From Acidobacteriota bacterium (lineage in GTDB: Bacteria > Acidobacteriota > Blastocatellia > Pyrinomonadales > Pyrinomonadaceae): a DNA stretch of 64,000 bases. This document shows positions 1 through 8,562 of the stretch, piece by piece. The notes under the pieces were generated by a model. The model did no database searches. It saw nothing but the letters and a program-made list of their open reading frames with translations, and was not told the DNA's origin. Position 1 is the first letter of the stretch, and the number at the start of each line of letters is the position of its first letter. Where the stretch lies: positions 434,001-498,000 of the forward strand of contig JADKBM010000004.1 in assembly GCA_016715115.1 (NCBI GenBank). The letters are read 5' to 3'. The position numbers were made by a program, and so were the translations under genes.

Positions 1-453
1 GCGGTCGAACTCACCGTAAAGCGACATCAGCGCCGGAACGAAGATAAAGCAACGCCCACCCGGCACGAGCGTTTCGCCGATCATCTCAAGCTCACCGCGA
101 TCGTCTTCGATATGCTCCAAAACGTTGATGTAGAGAATCGAATCCGGCTTTTGTTCCGCGATCTTTTGGCTAACCCCGGCGAAGATCGCGCGGTGCAGAT
201 CGATCTGAGCGTCGGTTTCGATCTGCCGGACATTTTGCTCCAAAAAGACGAACATCTCCGACGGTTCGACGATCGCAATCGACTCCGGCTTTTCAGCCAG
301 CAGAAGTTCGGAAAACGAACCAGTCCCGGCCCCGACTTCGACCAATCGTTTTCCAAGAAACGGCCGAAATTCATCGAGGATCCATTTATGGTAATTGACG
401 GCAAACGACATCGCCTCGAGGTCCTTGCCAACATATACAACCTGATCGCTCAT
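1..453 (-). CDS. Class I SAM-dependent methyltransferase (partial, runs off the left edge)
   Basis: Reading leftward from ATG at 453 gives 151 residues with no stop before the window edge, so only the N-terminal part is present. Motif I reads LVEVGAGTGSFSELLLAE at about residues 37-54. The post-I acidic residue is in AIVEPSEM, and a motif II-like stretch SILYINVLEHIEDD follows near residue 110. This is the layout of Methyltransf_11/12/23 enzymes found in polysaccharide clusters, so an O- or C-methyl transfer to a sugar or lipid-linked glycan is likely, but the substrate cannot be read. The gene points away from a repeat block (454-705) that separates it from the next glycosyltransferase. Confidence 0.85.
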   Translation of the reverse strand, partial: MSDQVVYVGKDLEAMSFAVNYHKWILDEFRPFLGKRLVEVGAGTGSFSELLLAEKPESIAIVEPSEMFVFLEQNVRQIETDAQIDLHRAIFAGVSQKIAEQKPDSILYINVLEHIEDDRGELEMIGETLVPGGRCFIFVPALMSLYGEFDR

Positions 454-458
454 AGTAT

Positions 459-705
459 CCGTAAGAGTAACGCGTAAGAGTTACGCGTAAGAGTAACGCC
501 TTCAGGCGTGATTCGCGCCGTAAGAGTAACGCCTTCAGGCGTGATCCGCGGCGCTACGAACCCGTATTCCCGCGTGAGGGCGACCGGCGCTTATCGTTGA
601 GCGCGAGAAACTTCGATCATCGCGTCCGTCACGCGTAAACGCGTTACTCTTGCGGGGCGCGTCACTCTTGCGGGAATCACGCGTAAACGCGTTACTCTTG
701 CGGGG
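459..705. repeat. Dispersed hairpin element, locus 1 (forward and reverse copies)
   Basis: The gap between the methyltransferase and the glycosyltransferase is filled with copies of a roughly 25-bp element whose core is a stem such as ACGCC-TTCA-GGCGT. Forward copies start near 487 and 521, and a partial copy lies just before them. Reverse copies start at 629 and 677, where the stem is ACGCG-TTTA-CGCGT. The same family recurs at 26749-26896 and 30796-30925. No coding region is credible here. Confidence 0.85.
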
Positions 706-1482
706 TTACCCTTCCAATTCGCGTCTCGCTTCGCTGATCGTTTTCGGCCGGACGCGGTACGATGCCGGAAGGCCAACGAGCAGATTGTATTTCGCGATGT
801 ACCAAAGCGCCGCGACGCCGTCGCGAACCCCGATCTTCTTGCCTTCCTCGTATGTCCGCCCGTAATAGCTGATCGGAACCTCGTAAACCGCGCATTTCAG
901 CTTGGCGATCTTCGCCGTGACCTCGATCTCGAAACCGAAACCGCTCGAAGTGATCACCATATTGCGGATGATCTCTCCGCGGAACGCTTTGTAGCACGTC
1001 TCGACATCCGACATATTATGGTTCGTCAGCAGATTCGAGAGAAACGTCAGGCCTTTGTTAGCGAGGTAGTGATAGAAATAGATGACGCGCGCGGCGCGTT
1101 TGACCATAAACCGCGAACCGTAAACGACGTCGGCGTGGCCGTCGATGATCGGCCCGATAACATCCGCGATCTCGGCCGGATCGTATTCGAGATCGGCGTC
1201 CTGAATGATGACGATTTCGCCGGTCGAAAGTTCGAATCCCTTCTTCAATGCCTCGGTCTTGCCGCCGTTGCGTTCCTGCCGGACATATCGCACCCGCGAA
1301 TCGCCTTCCGCCAGTTTGCCCGCGATCTCCGGCGTCCGGTCGCGCGAACAGTCGTCGACGATGATAAGTTCGTGCAGATGCGGAAGTTCGAGCACCTTCC
1401 CGACGATCTCGGCGAGCGTCGCCTCCTCGTTGTACGCGGGCATTATCACCGACAGCATTCTTTCGTTCGAATCTCGCTTCAT
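706..1482 (-). CDS. Family 2 glycosyltransferase (DPM1/polyprenyl-phosphate sugar synthase type)
   Basis: The 258-residue product opens with MLSVIMPAYNEEATLAEIV, the nucleotide-binding strand of GT-A family 2 enzymes. It continues with the first acidic motif LIIVDDCSRD and the metal-binding motif IIQDADLEYDP. Length and the motif VVYGSRFM resemble dolichyl- or polyprenyl-phosphate mannose/glucose synthases rather than chain-elongating GT2 enzymes. It would act at the inner membrane face, charging a lipid carrier with a sugar. I chose ATG 1482; ATG 1458 directly before the conserved strand is also possible. Extending further upstream would read through the hairpin at 1525-1597 and gives unrelated sequence. 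Confidence 0.88.
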   Translation of the reverse strand: MKRDSNERMLSVIMPAYNEEATLAEIVGKVLELPHLHELIIVDDCSRDRTPEIAGKLAEGDSRVRYVRQERNGGKTEALKKGFELSTGEIVIIQDADLEYDPAEIADVIGPIIDGHADVVYGSRFMVKRAARVIYFYHYLANKGLTFLSNLLTNHNMSDVETCYKAFRGEIIRNMVITSSGFGFEIEVTAKIAKLKCAVYEVPISYYGRTYEEGKKIGVRDGVAALWYIAKYNLLVGLPASYRVRPKTISEARRELEG

Positions 1483-1524
1483 AGCAAAGTGAAGATTGTA
1501 GTCTATCGGCGTGATTTTTGAAAT

Positions 1525-1597
1525 GGAGCGCGGGCATCCCTGCCCGCACGACGCGCGAGCGTCGAAGGCGTCGTGCGGGCAGGGATGCCCGCGCTCC
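1525..1597. repeat. Long perfect inverted repeat (29-bp arms)
   Basis: Positions 1525-1553 and 1569-1597 are perfect reverse complements, separated by 15 bases. Each arm contains the internal palindrome GCGGGCATCCCTGCCCGC. It lies between the asnB remnant and the start of the minus-strand glycosyltransferase. The form is that of a REP-like intergenic element; no T-run follows, so a classic intrinsic terminator is less likely. Confidence 0.85.
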
Positions 1598-1601
1598 GAC
1601 G

Positions 1602-1800
1602 CTAATCGATAAACTCCCGGAACCAAAGTTCGAGCATCAGCAGGGTCCAGACCTGATAGGTATGATCGCGCGCCGCGGAGGTGTGTTCGTCGACGTATCG
1701 GGTCACTTCCGACGGCTTGAACAATCCGCGTTTCAGCGAACTGTCGGACAGAAGCACGTCGCGCACGTAGTCCTTCATCTCGCCGCGGCTTTTCGCGCTA
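1602..1800 (-). pseudogene. 3' remnant of a second asparagine synthase gene
   Basis: About 65 codons ending at TAG 1602 encode a match to the C-terminus of the intact AsnB encoded at 3591-5477. Both share the DYVRDVLL/DYTREVLL stretch, RGLF, and the ending WTLLMLELWF followed by a short FID tail. The similarity begins right where the polysaccharide deacetylase gene ends (1808). The ATP-binding and glutaminase domains are missing, so this cannot be an active enzyme. The most economical reading is that a segment carrying deacetylase, formyltransferase and a new asnB entered at or replaced an older asnB, leaving its tail. Confidence 0.8.
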
Positions 1801-1807
1801 ATCGAAC

Positions 1808-2770
1808 CTATCGATCTCGATTTATCCCCAACGCTTGAAATCGAGCTTCCCAACGCTGATTCCCATAGATCGTGAAGCGTGGGAAGCACTCGCCCGTCCT
1901 TCTTGAATAGTCTTCATCAACAAGCAACGGGAATCGAATGCCGTTCATCTTTAGGATATCGAGTTGAGATTCTCGGTAGCTCCCGTTTGGAAAAGCATAG
2001 ATATCCACCGCCGAGCCGAGTTGTTCCTCGAAGAAACCAATACACTGAGCGAGATCGGCCGAAAAGAACTCGTCCGACTCGAATGCCATTGATTCGTGGG
2101 AATACGAGTGCACTCCGATCTCGTGATCTCCGGCGACCTCGCGAATCTCTTTGATATCCATCATTCTGGTCATTCGAATTTCATGCTGCGATATCGTTGA
2201 TTCGATCGCTTCGAATATTTGTTCCCGTTCGCTCCGCGGACGATTCTTCAAATAAGAACTGATCGCAAGGCCGAAATTAACCCTGTCGCTTGTTGAATCG
2301 CCGGCGAGTTTTTTCTCAAAACCGGGAATTTCGAGTGAGTTGATCACCCGCCGGTCGGTTGAGTTGAGAAAATCATAGAGCCGAACATTCCAGATCGGGA
2401 TTCCGCTTTCCGCACATGCCGGGATGATGTTCATGTTGGCCTTGAGGCGATGCTTCTCAAGCAATGGAATGGCGTACTCTATGAAATTATGATATCCGTC
2501 ATCGAAAGAGAGAATCGCCAGCGGTCGATTGGTCACCACAGATTCAAGATCCCTGAATCCAACGATCTCGAAGTTCTCGGTCAGAAACCCCAGAAGATCG
2601 TCAAAAATCATCGGATGAAGTGGCGCCCAGAAGGGATTAAAATGCGGTGAAACCTGATGGAGGTTTAGAATGGTGACCAGACCTTCACGTCTGATCGCTT
2701 CGATTAGCCGCCTGTCACGTCGCAACAACCTCTGGGTGAGAAAATATCCGGCTTTTAACGCTCGCTTCAT
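1808..2770 (-). CDS. Polysaccharide deacetylase family protein (NodB homology domain)
   Basis: The 320-residue product has the NodB signature: a first motif LAILSFDDGYHNF near residue 88 with paired aspartates, and a later EIGVHSYSHE motif whose two histidines would bind metal. It predicts removal of an N- or O-acetyl group from a glycan. No clear signal peptide is present; the N-terminus is basic (MKRALKAGYFLTQRLLRR). Its start overlaps the formyltransferase stop by 4 bases, so the two are translationally coupled and probably modify the same glycan. The family is certain, the substrate is not. Confidence 0.88.
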   Translation of the reverse strand: MKRALKAGYFLTQRLLRRDRRLIEAIRREGLVTILNLHQVSPHFNPFWAPLHPMIFDDLLGFLTENFEIVGFRDLESVVTNRPLAILSFDDGYHNFIEYAIPLLEKHRLKANMNIIPACAESGIPIWNVRLYDFLNSTDRRVINSLEIPGFEKKLAGDSTSDRVNFGLAISSYLKNRPRSEREQIFEAIESTISQHEIRMTRMMDIKEIREVAGDHEIGVHSYSHESMAFESDEFFSADLAQCIGFFEEQLGSAVDIYAFPNGSYRESQLDILKMNGIRFPLLVDEDYSRRTGECFPRFTIYGNQRWEARFQALGINRDR

Positions 2771-3594
2771 ATATCGGCAGATACCAATTTCAGATGCCCA
2801 GAATCGTCCTTTAGGCGATTCGAATCACGGAAATACCGGCTGAAGTTATTCTCAAAATTCCGCAGAGCACGTCGCGCCTCGAACCCGTTCCAGTCAACGC
2901 TGAAGAAAACACTGCCGTCGGCAATCGAATTTTGTGGGATTCCGTCCACAGGGCCATTTTCGGCGAAACGGCTTAAAACGCGAAGGTAAAGCACGTGAGC
3001 GTGGTCCATAACCTTCAAATGCAATTCCTCCAATGACTCCCGTCCGGTGAGCGGTGTTTGTTCCGTCGCTAGGATCCGGCCCGTATCAATTCCCGGATCG
3101 ATCCACATCACCGTATTGCCGATCAAATGAAACCAATTCCTGGCAAGACACCAGTTCGTGCAATTAGGTCCTCCCTTAACATAAGGTGAGATTCCGGTAT
3201 GAAGGTTGAGAATACGGTTCGGGAACTCGTCAATCAGTCGTTTCCCGACAAGATTCGTTCCTGAAACGATAACAAAGTCGGGCGACTCCCGTTTGAGAAT
3301 CTCAAGCGTCAGCGGATCGTTTATGTTGTCGACTTTCGCTATCGGCGCGCTCGGATATTCCGGATACTGTCTTTCATAGTGGCCGAGCATTTCGAACCAA
3401 GAGTTCACGAATACCGATCCGCCCAACCGTGTACTAAGGCGGGCCGCAAAAAGGTGTATTCTCTTAACGAACGGAGGTCGACGCCGAGGAGTATTACGGG
3501 ACAGCACTATCGAAGCAACATCCGCAAGAGATGCGATCTTGTTGCAGAGTGCTTTTTGATTCGGCTGATCGCCGGTCAGAATAACGACTTTCAT
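2767..3594 (-). CDS. Formyltransferase-fold protein (sugar N-formyltransferase-like)
   Basis: The 275-residue product shows the formyltransferase active-site pattern Asn-x-His ... Asp. NLHTGISPYVKGGPN supplies the catalytic Asn and His near residues 131-133, and WIDPGIDTGRIL supplies the Asp. The C-terminal anticodon-arm domain of methionyl-tRNA formyltransferase is absent, and the setting is a glycan cluster, so formylation of an amino sugar using 10-formyl-THF is a reasonable guess. It overlaps asnB (ATGA, 4 bases) and the deacetylase, forming a tight three-gene unit. A hydroxymethyl/formyl carrier other than an amino sugar cannot be excluded. Confidence 0.8.
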   Translation of the reverse strand: MKVVILTGDQPNQKALCNKIASLADVASIVLSRNTPRRRPPFVKRIHLFAARLSTRLGGSVFVNSWFEMLGHYERQYPEYPSAPIAKVDNINDPLTLEILKRESPDFVIVSGTNLVGKRLIDEFPNRILNLHTGISPYVKGGPNCTNWCLARNWFHLIGNTVMWIDPGIDTGRILATEQTPLTGRESLEELHLKVMDHAHVLYLRVLSRFAENGPVDGIPQNSIADGSVFFSVDWNGFEARRALRNFENNFSRYFRDSNRLKDDSGHLKLVSADI

Positions 3595-5477
3595 TGATCG
3601 ATAAACCGCTCAAACCAAAGTTCGAGCATCAGAAGCGTCCAGATCTTCCAGGAGTTATCCTTAATGTCGGATTTTTGCTCGTCGATCAGTCTTTCGACGA
3701 CGTTTGGATCAAAAAGTCCACGCTGACCGGCCTTCTCCGACAAAAGTACTTCTCGTGTGTAATCGTTCAATTCATTGCCAAGCCAGTATTTGATCGGGAT
3801 CGCGAAGCCCATTTTCTGGCGATAAATCACGTCGCGCGGCACAAGGCGAGCTGCCACCTTCTTTAGAAGCGTCTTCGTCTCAGTTCCCCGTTGTTTCAAC
3901 CGTTCCGGCAATGAGGCCGCGAACTCGATCAGCTTGTGGTCGAGGAACGGCGAACGCGCCTCGAGCGAATTCGCCATCGACGCGATATCGACCTTGACCA
4001 GCAGATCGTTCGGCAAGTAGTTCATCAGATCGGTCAAGAGAACGGTATCTACGATTCCGGTCCCCTTCGGCTCGTCCAAATACTTGGCGAAGAACCTATG
4101 CGGAATCGACCCGATCGTTTTGCTTCTCAAGTCGTTTGAGTAGAGCTCTTCTTTGCCGGCAGCGTCAAATGTACTGAGCCACAGTACATAACGATCCGAC
4201 GGCGACATCGACGCGGCACGAAGAAACCGTTGGAATCGAACGAACTTGCTCCGGAAATTGGTCGAGCTCGGAATCGACGTCAGTGAAGGTTCGATTAGCT
4301 TTCGCCTAAGAAACTCCGGCAGCCGCCGATAGTATTCGGCGAATCGCATTGCCACGTGTCGCTCGTAGCCCACAAAACTCTCGTCACCTCCATCGCCGTT
4401 CAACGCGACGGTGACGAAGTTCCTCGTCTCCTTAGAAACGTAATAAGTTGGAATTGCTGACGGATCCGCATACGGCTCGCCGTAGTGTTCCACAAGTGTC
4501 GGAAGGATCTCAAGCGCGTTCGGACGGACGATGAACTCGTTGTATTCGGCGCCGACGTGCTCGGCGACGCGTTTCGCGTATTTCAGTTCCGAAAAATCCT
4601 GTTCCTCGAACCCGATCGAAAAAGTCTTAACCGGTCGGTCCGAAAGCTGCGCCATCAGCGCGACGACGGCCGACGAATCGACTCCGCCCGAAAGAAATGC
4701 TCCCAGAGGGACTTCGGAGATCATCCGCAGACGGGTGGCTTCTTTCAGGATGCGGGTCGTTTCTTCGATCGCTTCCGTCTCGTCGATCTTTATTTTTCGG
4801 GAAAAATCCGGCAGCCAGTAACGTTTCGTTTCGACCTTGCCGTCCTTCCAGCGAAGCCAGTGGCCCGGTTCGAGCTTGCGGATCGCGGCGAACGCCGTTT
4901 GCGGCGCCGGCACGCAGAGATATGTCAGATAGCTGTCGATCGCCTCGTAATCGACGTCGCGCGGGACGTCCGGGTGTTCCAAAAGCGCCCGAAATTCCGA
5001 TCCGAAAACAAGATCGCCGTTCGGCCGGTGCGCGTAAAGCAGAGGTTTTTTGCCGACGCGGTCGCGCGCAATGAACAATGAGCGGTCGGTTTCGTCCCAG
5101 ATGGCGAACGCGAACATCCCGCGCAAATATGAGATGCAGTCCGCGCCGTAGCGGTCGTAGAGGTGAACAATGGCTTCGGTGTCGGAGTTTGTGTAAAACT
5201 TGTCGCCGAGTTTTTCGAGGTCGGCGCGGAGTTCCTGAAAGTTGTAGATCTCGCCGTTGAAAACGATGACCTTCGAACGGTCGGTGTTGAACATCGGCTG
5301 ATGCCCGCCGGCGAGATCGATGATCGCGAGGCGCCGCATCGCGAGCGCGACGTTTTCGTTGACGTAGAAACCGTCGTCGTCCGGCCCGCGATGGACGATC
5401 GCCGTGTTCATCCGCTCGACCGCCGAGCGGTCCGCGGCGCGGCCGTTATTGTTTACGAATCCGACAATTCCGCACAT
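3591..5477 (-). CDS. asnB: Asparagine synthase (glutamine-hydrolysing)
   Basis: The 628-residue product starts MCGIVGFVNN, with Cys2 as the class II glutaminase nucleophile after Met removal. The N-terminal amidotransferase domain includes RGPDDDGFY, FNGEIYNFQELR and GSEFRALLEHPDVP. The synthetase domain holds the PP-loop LSGGVDSSAVVALM near residue 265. It transfers ammonia from glutamine to an activated carboxylate, usually aspartate. In polysaccharide and exosortase-type clusters such paralogs may instead amidate uronic acids. Base composition changes along the gene: the 5' half is GC-rich while the 3' third is AT-richer, consistent with recombination near the duplicate 3' end at 1602-1800. 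Confidence 0.93.
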   Translation of the reverse strand: MCGIVGFVNNNGRAADRSAVERMNTAIVHRGPDDDGFYVNENVALAMRRLAIIDLAGGHQPMFNTDRSKVIVFNGEIYNFQELRADLEKLGDKFYTNSDTEAIVHLYDRYGADCISYLRGMFAFAIWDETDRSLFIARDRVGKKPLLYAHRPNGDLVFGSEFRALLEHPDVPRDVDYEAIDSYLTYLCVPAPQTAFAAIRKLEPGHWLRWKDGKVETKRYWLPDFSRKIKIDETEAIEETTRILKEATRLRMISEVPLGAFLSGGVDSSAVVALMAQLSDRPVKTFSIGFEEQDFSELKYAKRVAEHVGAEYNEFIVRPNALEILPTLVEHYGEPYADPSAIPTYYVSKETRNFVTVALNGDGGDESFVGYERHVAMRFAEYYRRLPEFLRRKLIEPSLTSIPSSTNFRSKFVRFQRFLRAASMSPSDRYVLWLSTFDAAGKEELYSNDLRSKTIGSIPHRFFAKYLDEPKGTGIVDTVLLTDLMNYLPNDLLVKVDIASMANSLEARSPFLDHKLIEFAASLPERLKQRGTETKTLLKKVAARLVPRDVIYRQKMGFAIPIKYWLGNELNDYTREVLLSEKAGQRGLFDPNVVERLIDEQKSDIKDNSWKIWTLLMLELWFERFIDQ

Positions 5478-5480
5478 CGC

Positions 5481-6839
5481 TTAGCCTTCAACGCCCCGTT
5501 TGATTAAATGCGCTTCCTGTTTCTGCCGCGCGGCCAGCCGCGCCGCCCGATGATTCTCGCGCTTCTCCTGCATCAGCGTCCAACCGACGGCGATGAACAT
5601 AAACAAAAACACCTGGATCTGCGTCCGCTGCCGGTACGCCGTCCCGACATTCCCCTGAAAGATGGAATAAGCGATTGTCAGCATCAGCGTAAAGATCAGG
5701 ATCGGGATCGCCTCGCGGAGCTTATGCCTGATGGTGTAGGCGAGACCGGTAAAGATCAGCGGGATCATCGCCCACCAGACGAACATTTCGGGCATCGTGA
5801 TCGCCTGCCGCAAACTCGTCGCCTGCCACGGAAACGGCGCCAGCATCAGGAAGAGAAGCCCGATCGGAAGCGCGACGACCGCACCTTCAGCGGTTGAGAC
5901 ATCCAGGTCTTCGCCGAATCCCGAATCACCGCGTTTTGCCATATCCGAACGGCTCGCCTGAAGCCTTTCAAAGTCGCCGAATTTTTCAAAATTATCGGTT
6001 GCCGTTCGCAAAACGCCCAAATATGTCAACGCGACTCCCATTATGACCAGCAGAATCAGGCCACGAGCCATCGACTTCGCCGATCCGCTCTGTCCGATGA
6101 TAAAGCTCCCGGCGACCGAGACCGCGACCATATAGAAGATATAAAAACGCAGCGAGAGGATGCCGAAAAGGGAGAAGATCAAAACCGCGACGGCGACATA
6201 ACTGAAATTCTTCTGGAGCCTGATGACCATCGTCATCGCCAGAACCAGAAGAAAGATGATCAGCCCGTCCTTCAGCAGTTGCCCAGACCAAATGATGAAA
6301 GCCGGGAGAAACGCGACCAGCAGGGCGGCAAGCTTGCCGACGCGCCGGTTATGGAAGATCTTCATCGAGCAGATATAGACCAGCGGCGATGTCGCGGCGC
6401 CGATAACCGCGCAAAAGGACTGCGCCGCAAGAGGGTTTGGCCCGGTCACGAGATAGATCAGCGCGACGAGGTAGTTCATTCCCCAACCTGGCGTTCCGGT
6501 GCTCATTGCGCGTATTGACAAGTAATCATCGGAATTTGCAAGACCAAACCAAACATCAACAATCTGTTTTCCGTGTCCATCATAAGTTACCGCGTCAGCG
6601 CCAAAAAACTCTAGGAGGCCCGAAACATAGATAAACAAACCAAATGCAAGTCTGAGCGCGAGTGCGGAAAGGAACAATTTAGACAAGAACCGCGTGTCGT
6701 CGGTTAGTCGACCAATAGCCAGAAGAGCTGGAAGAGCGATGATTGCCGTGAAAAGAGCCGCAACCGCACCTTCAAAACCAGCTGTGACGACAAACGTCAA
6801 AGCAATCAAAAAACAAAGAATTGCCCAGGCTTTGCTCAT
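5481..6839 (-). CDS. Multi-spanning membrane protein, GT39/ArnT-like candidate
   Basis: The 452-residue product has about ten hydrophobic helices and a short basic tail rich in Arg, Lys and Gln. A periplasmic loop after the second or third helix contains FFGADAVTYDGHGKQIVD, reminiscent of the acidic loop of GT-C lipid-linked glycosyltransferases. A second feature, IWSGQLLKDGLIIFLL, follows a helix. It may transfer a sugar from a polyprenyl carrier, or be a polymerase-like protein; the sequence does not decide. The gene sits 3 bases from asnB and 10 from the carbamoyltransferase. Its 5' end is AT-richer than the rest. Confidence 0.6.
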   Translation of the reverse strand: MSKAWAILCFLIALTFVVTAGFEGAVAALFTAIIALPALLAIGRLTDDTRFLSKLFLSALALRLAFGLFIYVSGLLEFFGADAVTYDGHGKQIVDVWFGLANSDDYLSIRAMSTGTPGWGMNYLVALIYLVTGPNPLAAQSFCAVIGAATSPLVYICSMKIFHNRRVGKLAALLVAFLPAFIIWSGQLLKDGLIIFLLVLAMTMVIRLQKNFSYVAVAVLIFSLFGILSLRFYIFYMVAVSVAGSFIIGQSGSAKSMARGLILLVIMGVALTYLGVLRTATDNFEKFGDFERLQASRSDMAKRGDSGFGEDLDVSTAEGAVVALPIGLLFLMLAPFPWQATSLRQAITMPEMFVWWAMIPLIFTGLAYTIRHKLREAIPILIFTLMLTIAYSIFQGNVGTAYRQRTQIQVFLFMFIAVGWTLMQEKRENHRAARLAARQKQEAHLIKRGVEG

Positions 6840-6849
6840 CTCAAACCGA

Positions 6850-8559
6850 TCAATCTCGTCGAATTACTAAACAATTTTCCAATATCAAGGCATCAAAACT
6901 CGCATTCCGAAACGTATTGATCGCGTTTTCAGGCGTACAGACTATCGGTTCCTGGATATTGAATGACGTATTGAGAAGAAGCGGGATTCCGGTGATCTTC
7001 CGAAATTCATCGATAAGAGTCCAATAGCGCGGATTAACTGCCTTGTTTACCATTTGTGGCCGCGCAGTTCCGTCAACGTGAACAACGGCCGGAATCTTCT
7101 TCTTCCATTCTTCTGCAACCTGTATGACCGTAATCATAAAAGGGTCGTGGTGCTCGACACCAAAAATTTCCCGCCCGTATTCTTCGAGCATCGACGGTGC
7201 CAACGGCCGAAACCACTCGCGAAGCTTGACCTTATGATTGAGAATCTCGCGCATGTCAGCGCGGCGCGGATCCGCAACGAACGATCGCGCGCCCAGCGCC
7301 CGCGGCCCCCACTCCATCCGGCCGTTGAACCAGCCGATGATCGCGCCCTCCGAGATCATTTTTGCGACGCGCGGCAACAGCACCTCGTCGGGCAATGTCT
7401 CATATTCCAACCCCGCGGCATCGAGCGCGGACTGACATTGTTCGTGGCTGAATCCGGGTCCCCAATATGCGCTGTTCATGACATAACTTCGCGGATTGCC
7501 CAGCTTTTGATGCCAAACAAAATAGGCCGCACCGAGACTGCATCCGGCATCGCCGGCCGCCGGATGCACATAAAAATTCCTGAAAGGCGTTTCGTGGAAA
7601 ATGCGGCCGTTCATAACCGAGTTAAAGGCGACCCCACCCGCCATACATAGATTCTCCTCGCCCGTCATTTCTTTGATGTCTTTGACCAGAGCGATTGCCG
7701 TGTCCTCGAGCACTTTTTGCGCCGAACATGCGATATCCCAATGGTGTTCCGTCAGTTCCTCGCCTTTCTTCCGGCCGGGACCGATCTCGTTCGTGATCGC
7801 ATCGGGGAATTGATAGTGTTTCGCGAGATGATGGTCGAGAACCGTGATATCGAATTCGAATCCGCCGCCTGCATTCTTTTTCAGAACGCGTTCGCGGAGA
7901 AAATCGTAGTATTTCGGCTTACCGTATGCCGCGAGCCCCATCACCTTCCACTCGTCGCCTGCGAACATGTCGAAGCCGATGTAATTGGTGACGGCGGAGT
8001 AAAACTGCCCAAGGCTGTGCGGCAGTTTGATGCGTTTCAGAACCTTGATCTTGTTGCCCTTACCTTGGCAGAACAAGGTCGTCGTGTCCTCGCCGGTTCC
8101 GTCCCAGGTAAGGATCGCGGCCGAATCGAACGGGGAAACAAAGAAGGCCGACGCAGCGTGCGTCTGATGATGCTCGAGATAATGGAACTTGAAATCAGAC
8201 GGACCGAAATGCTCGCGCAAACGTTTCGGGTGTTTGAACATTCCGAGATAACTGTCCGAAACCTGAGCGACTCCACGATCCGCCCGCGCTTTGAACATCT
8301 CTTTCGAGACAAACGCCGCCTTCAGCGCCTGCATCGCCTTATGCCGGAGAATCCAAGGCTTCCAATAGTGTCCAACGTGTTCGACATCTTTCAGTTCGAT
8401 GCCGGCAGTGTCGAGACAGAACCGAATCGCTTCATACGGAAACCCGCTGTGATGTTTTTTGCGCGAAAAGCGCTCTTCTTCGGCCGCCGCAACTATAACC
8501 CCGTCTTTGATCAAGGAGGCGGCCGAATCGCCCAGCGTTGTTAAACCCAAAATATACAT
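6850..8559 (-). CDS. Carbamoyltransferase (NodU/CmcH/TobZ family)
   Basis: The 569-residue product has the family layout. An N-terminal ASKHA-like domain begins MYILGLTTLGDSAASLI and includes AAEEERFSRKKHHSGFP and HHQTHAASAFFVSPF. The C-terminal YrdC-like half contains MEWGPRALGARSFVADPR and PLAPSMLEEY. These enzymes make carbamoyl-AMP from carbamoyl phosphate and move the carbamoyl group to a sugar hydroxyl. Full length and intact motifs suggest activity. Within the cluster it would decorate the exported glycan. Spacing to the downstream membrane protein gene is 10 bases. Confidence 0.93.
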   Translation of the reverse strand: MYILGLTTLGDSAASLIKDGVIVAAAEEERFSRKKHHSGFPYEAIRFCLDTAGIELKDVEHVGHYWKPWILRHKAMQALKAAFVSKEMFKARADRGVAQVSDSYLGMFKHPKRLREHFGPSDFKFHYLEHHQTHAASAFFVSPFDSAAILTWDGTGEDTTTLFCQGKGNKIKVLKRIKLPHSLGQFYSAVTNYIGFDMFAGDEWKVMGLAAYGKPKYYDFLRERVLKKNAGGGFEFDITVLDHHLAKHYQFPDAITNEIGPGRKKGEELTEHHWDIACSAQKVLEDTAIALVKDIKEMTGEENLCMAGGVAFNSVMNGRIFHETPFRNFYVHPAAGDAGCSLGAAYFVWHQKLGNPRSYVMNSAYWGPGFSHEQCQSALDAAGLEYETLPDEVLLPRVAKMISEGAIIGWFNGRMEWGPRALGARSFVADPRRADMREILNHKVKLREWFRPLAPSMLEEYGREIFGVEHHDPFMITVIQVAEEWKKKIPAVVHVDGTARPQMVNKAVNPRYWTLIDEFRKITGIPLLLNTSFNIQEPIVCTPENAINTFRNASFDALILENCLVIRRD

Positions 8560-8562
8560 AGG

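Noticed and set aside
1518..1597. N-terminal extension of the first GT2 through the large hairpin
   Set aside because: Extension reads repeat sequence and has no homology; the domain starts after residue MLSVIMP.
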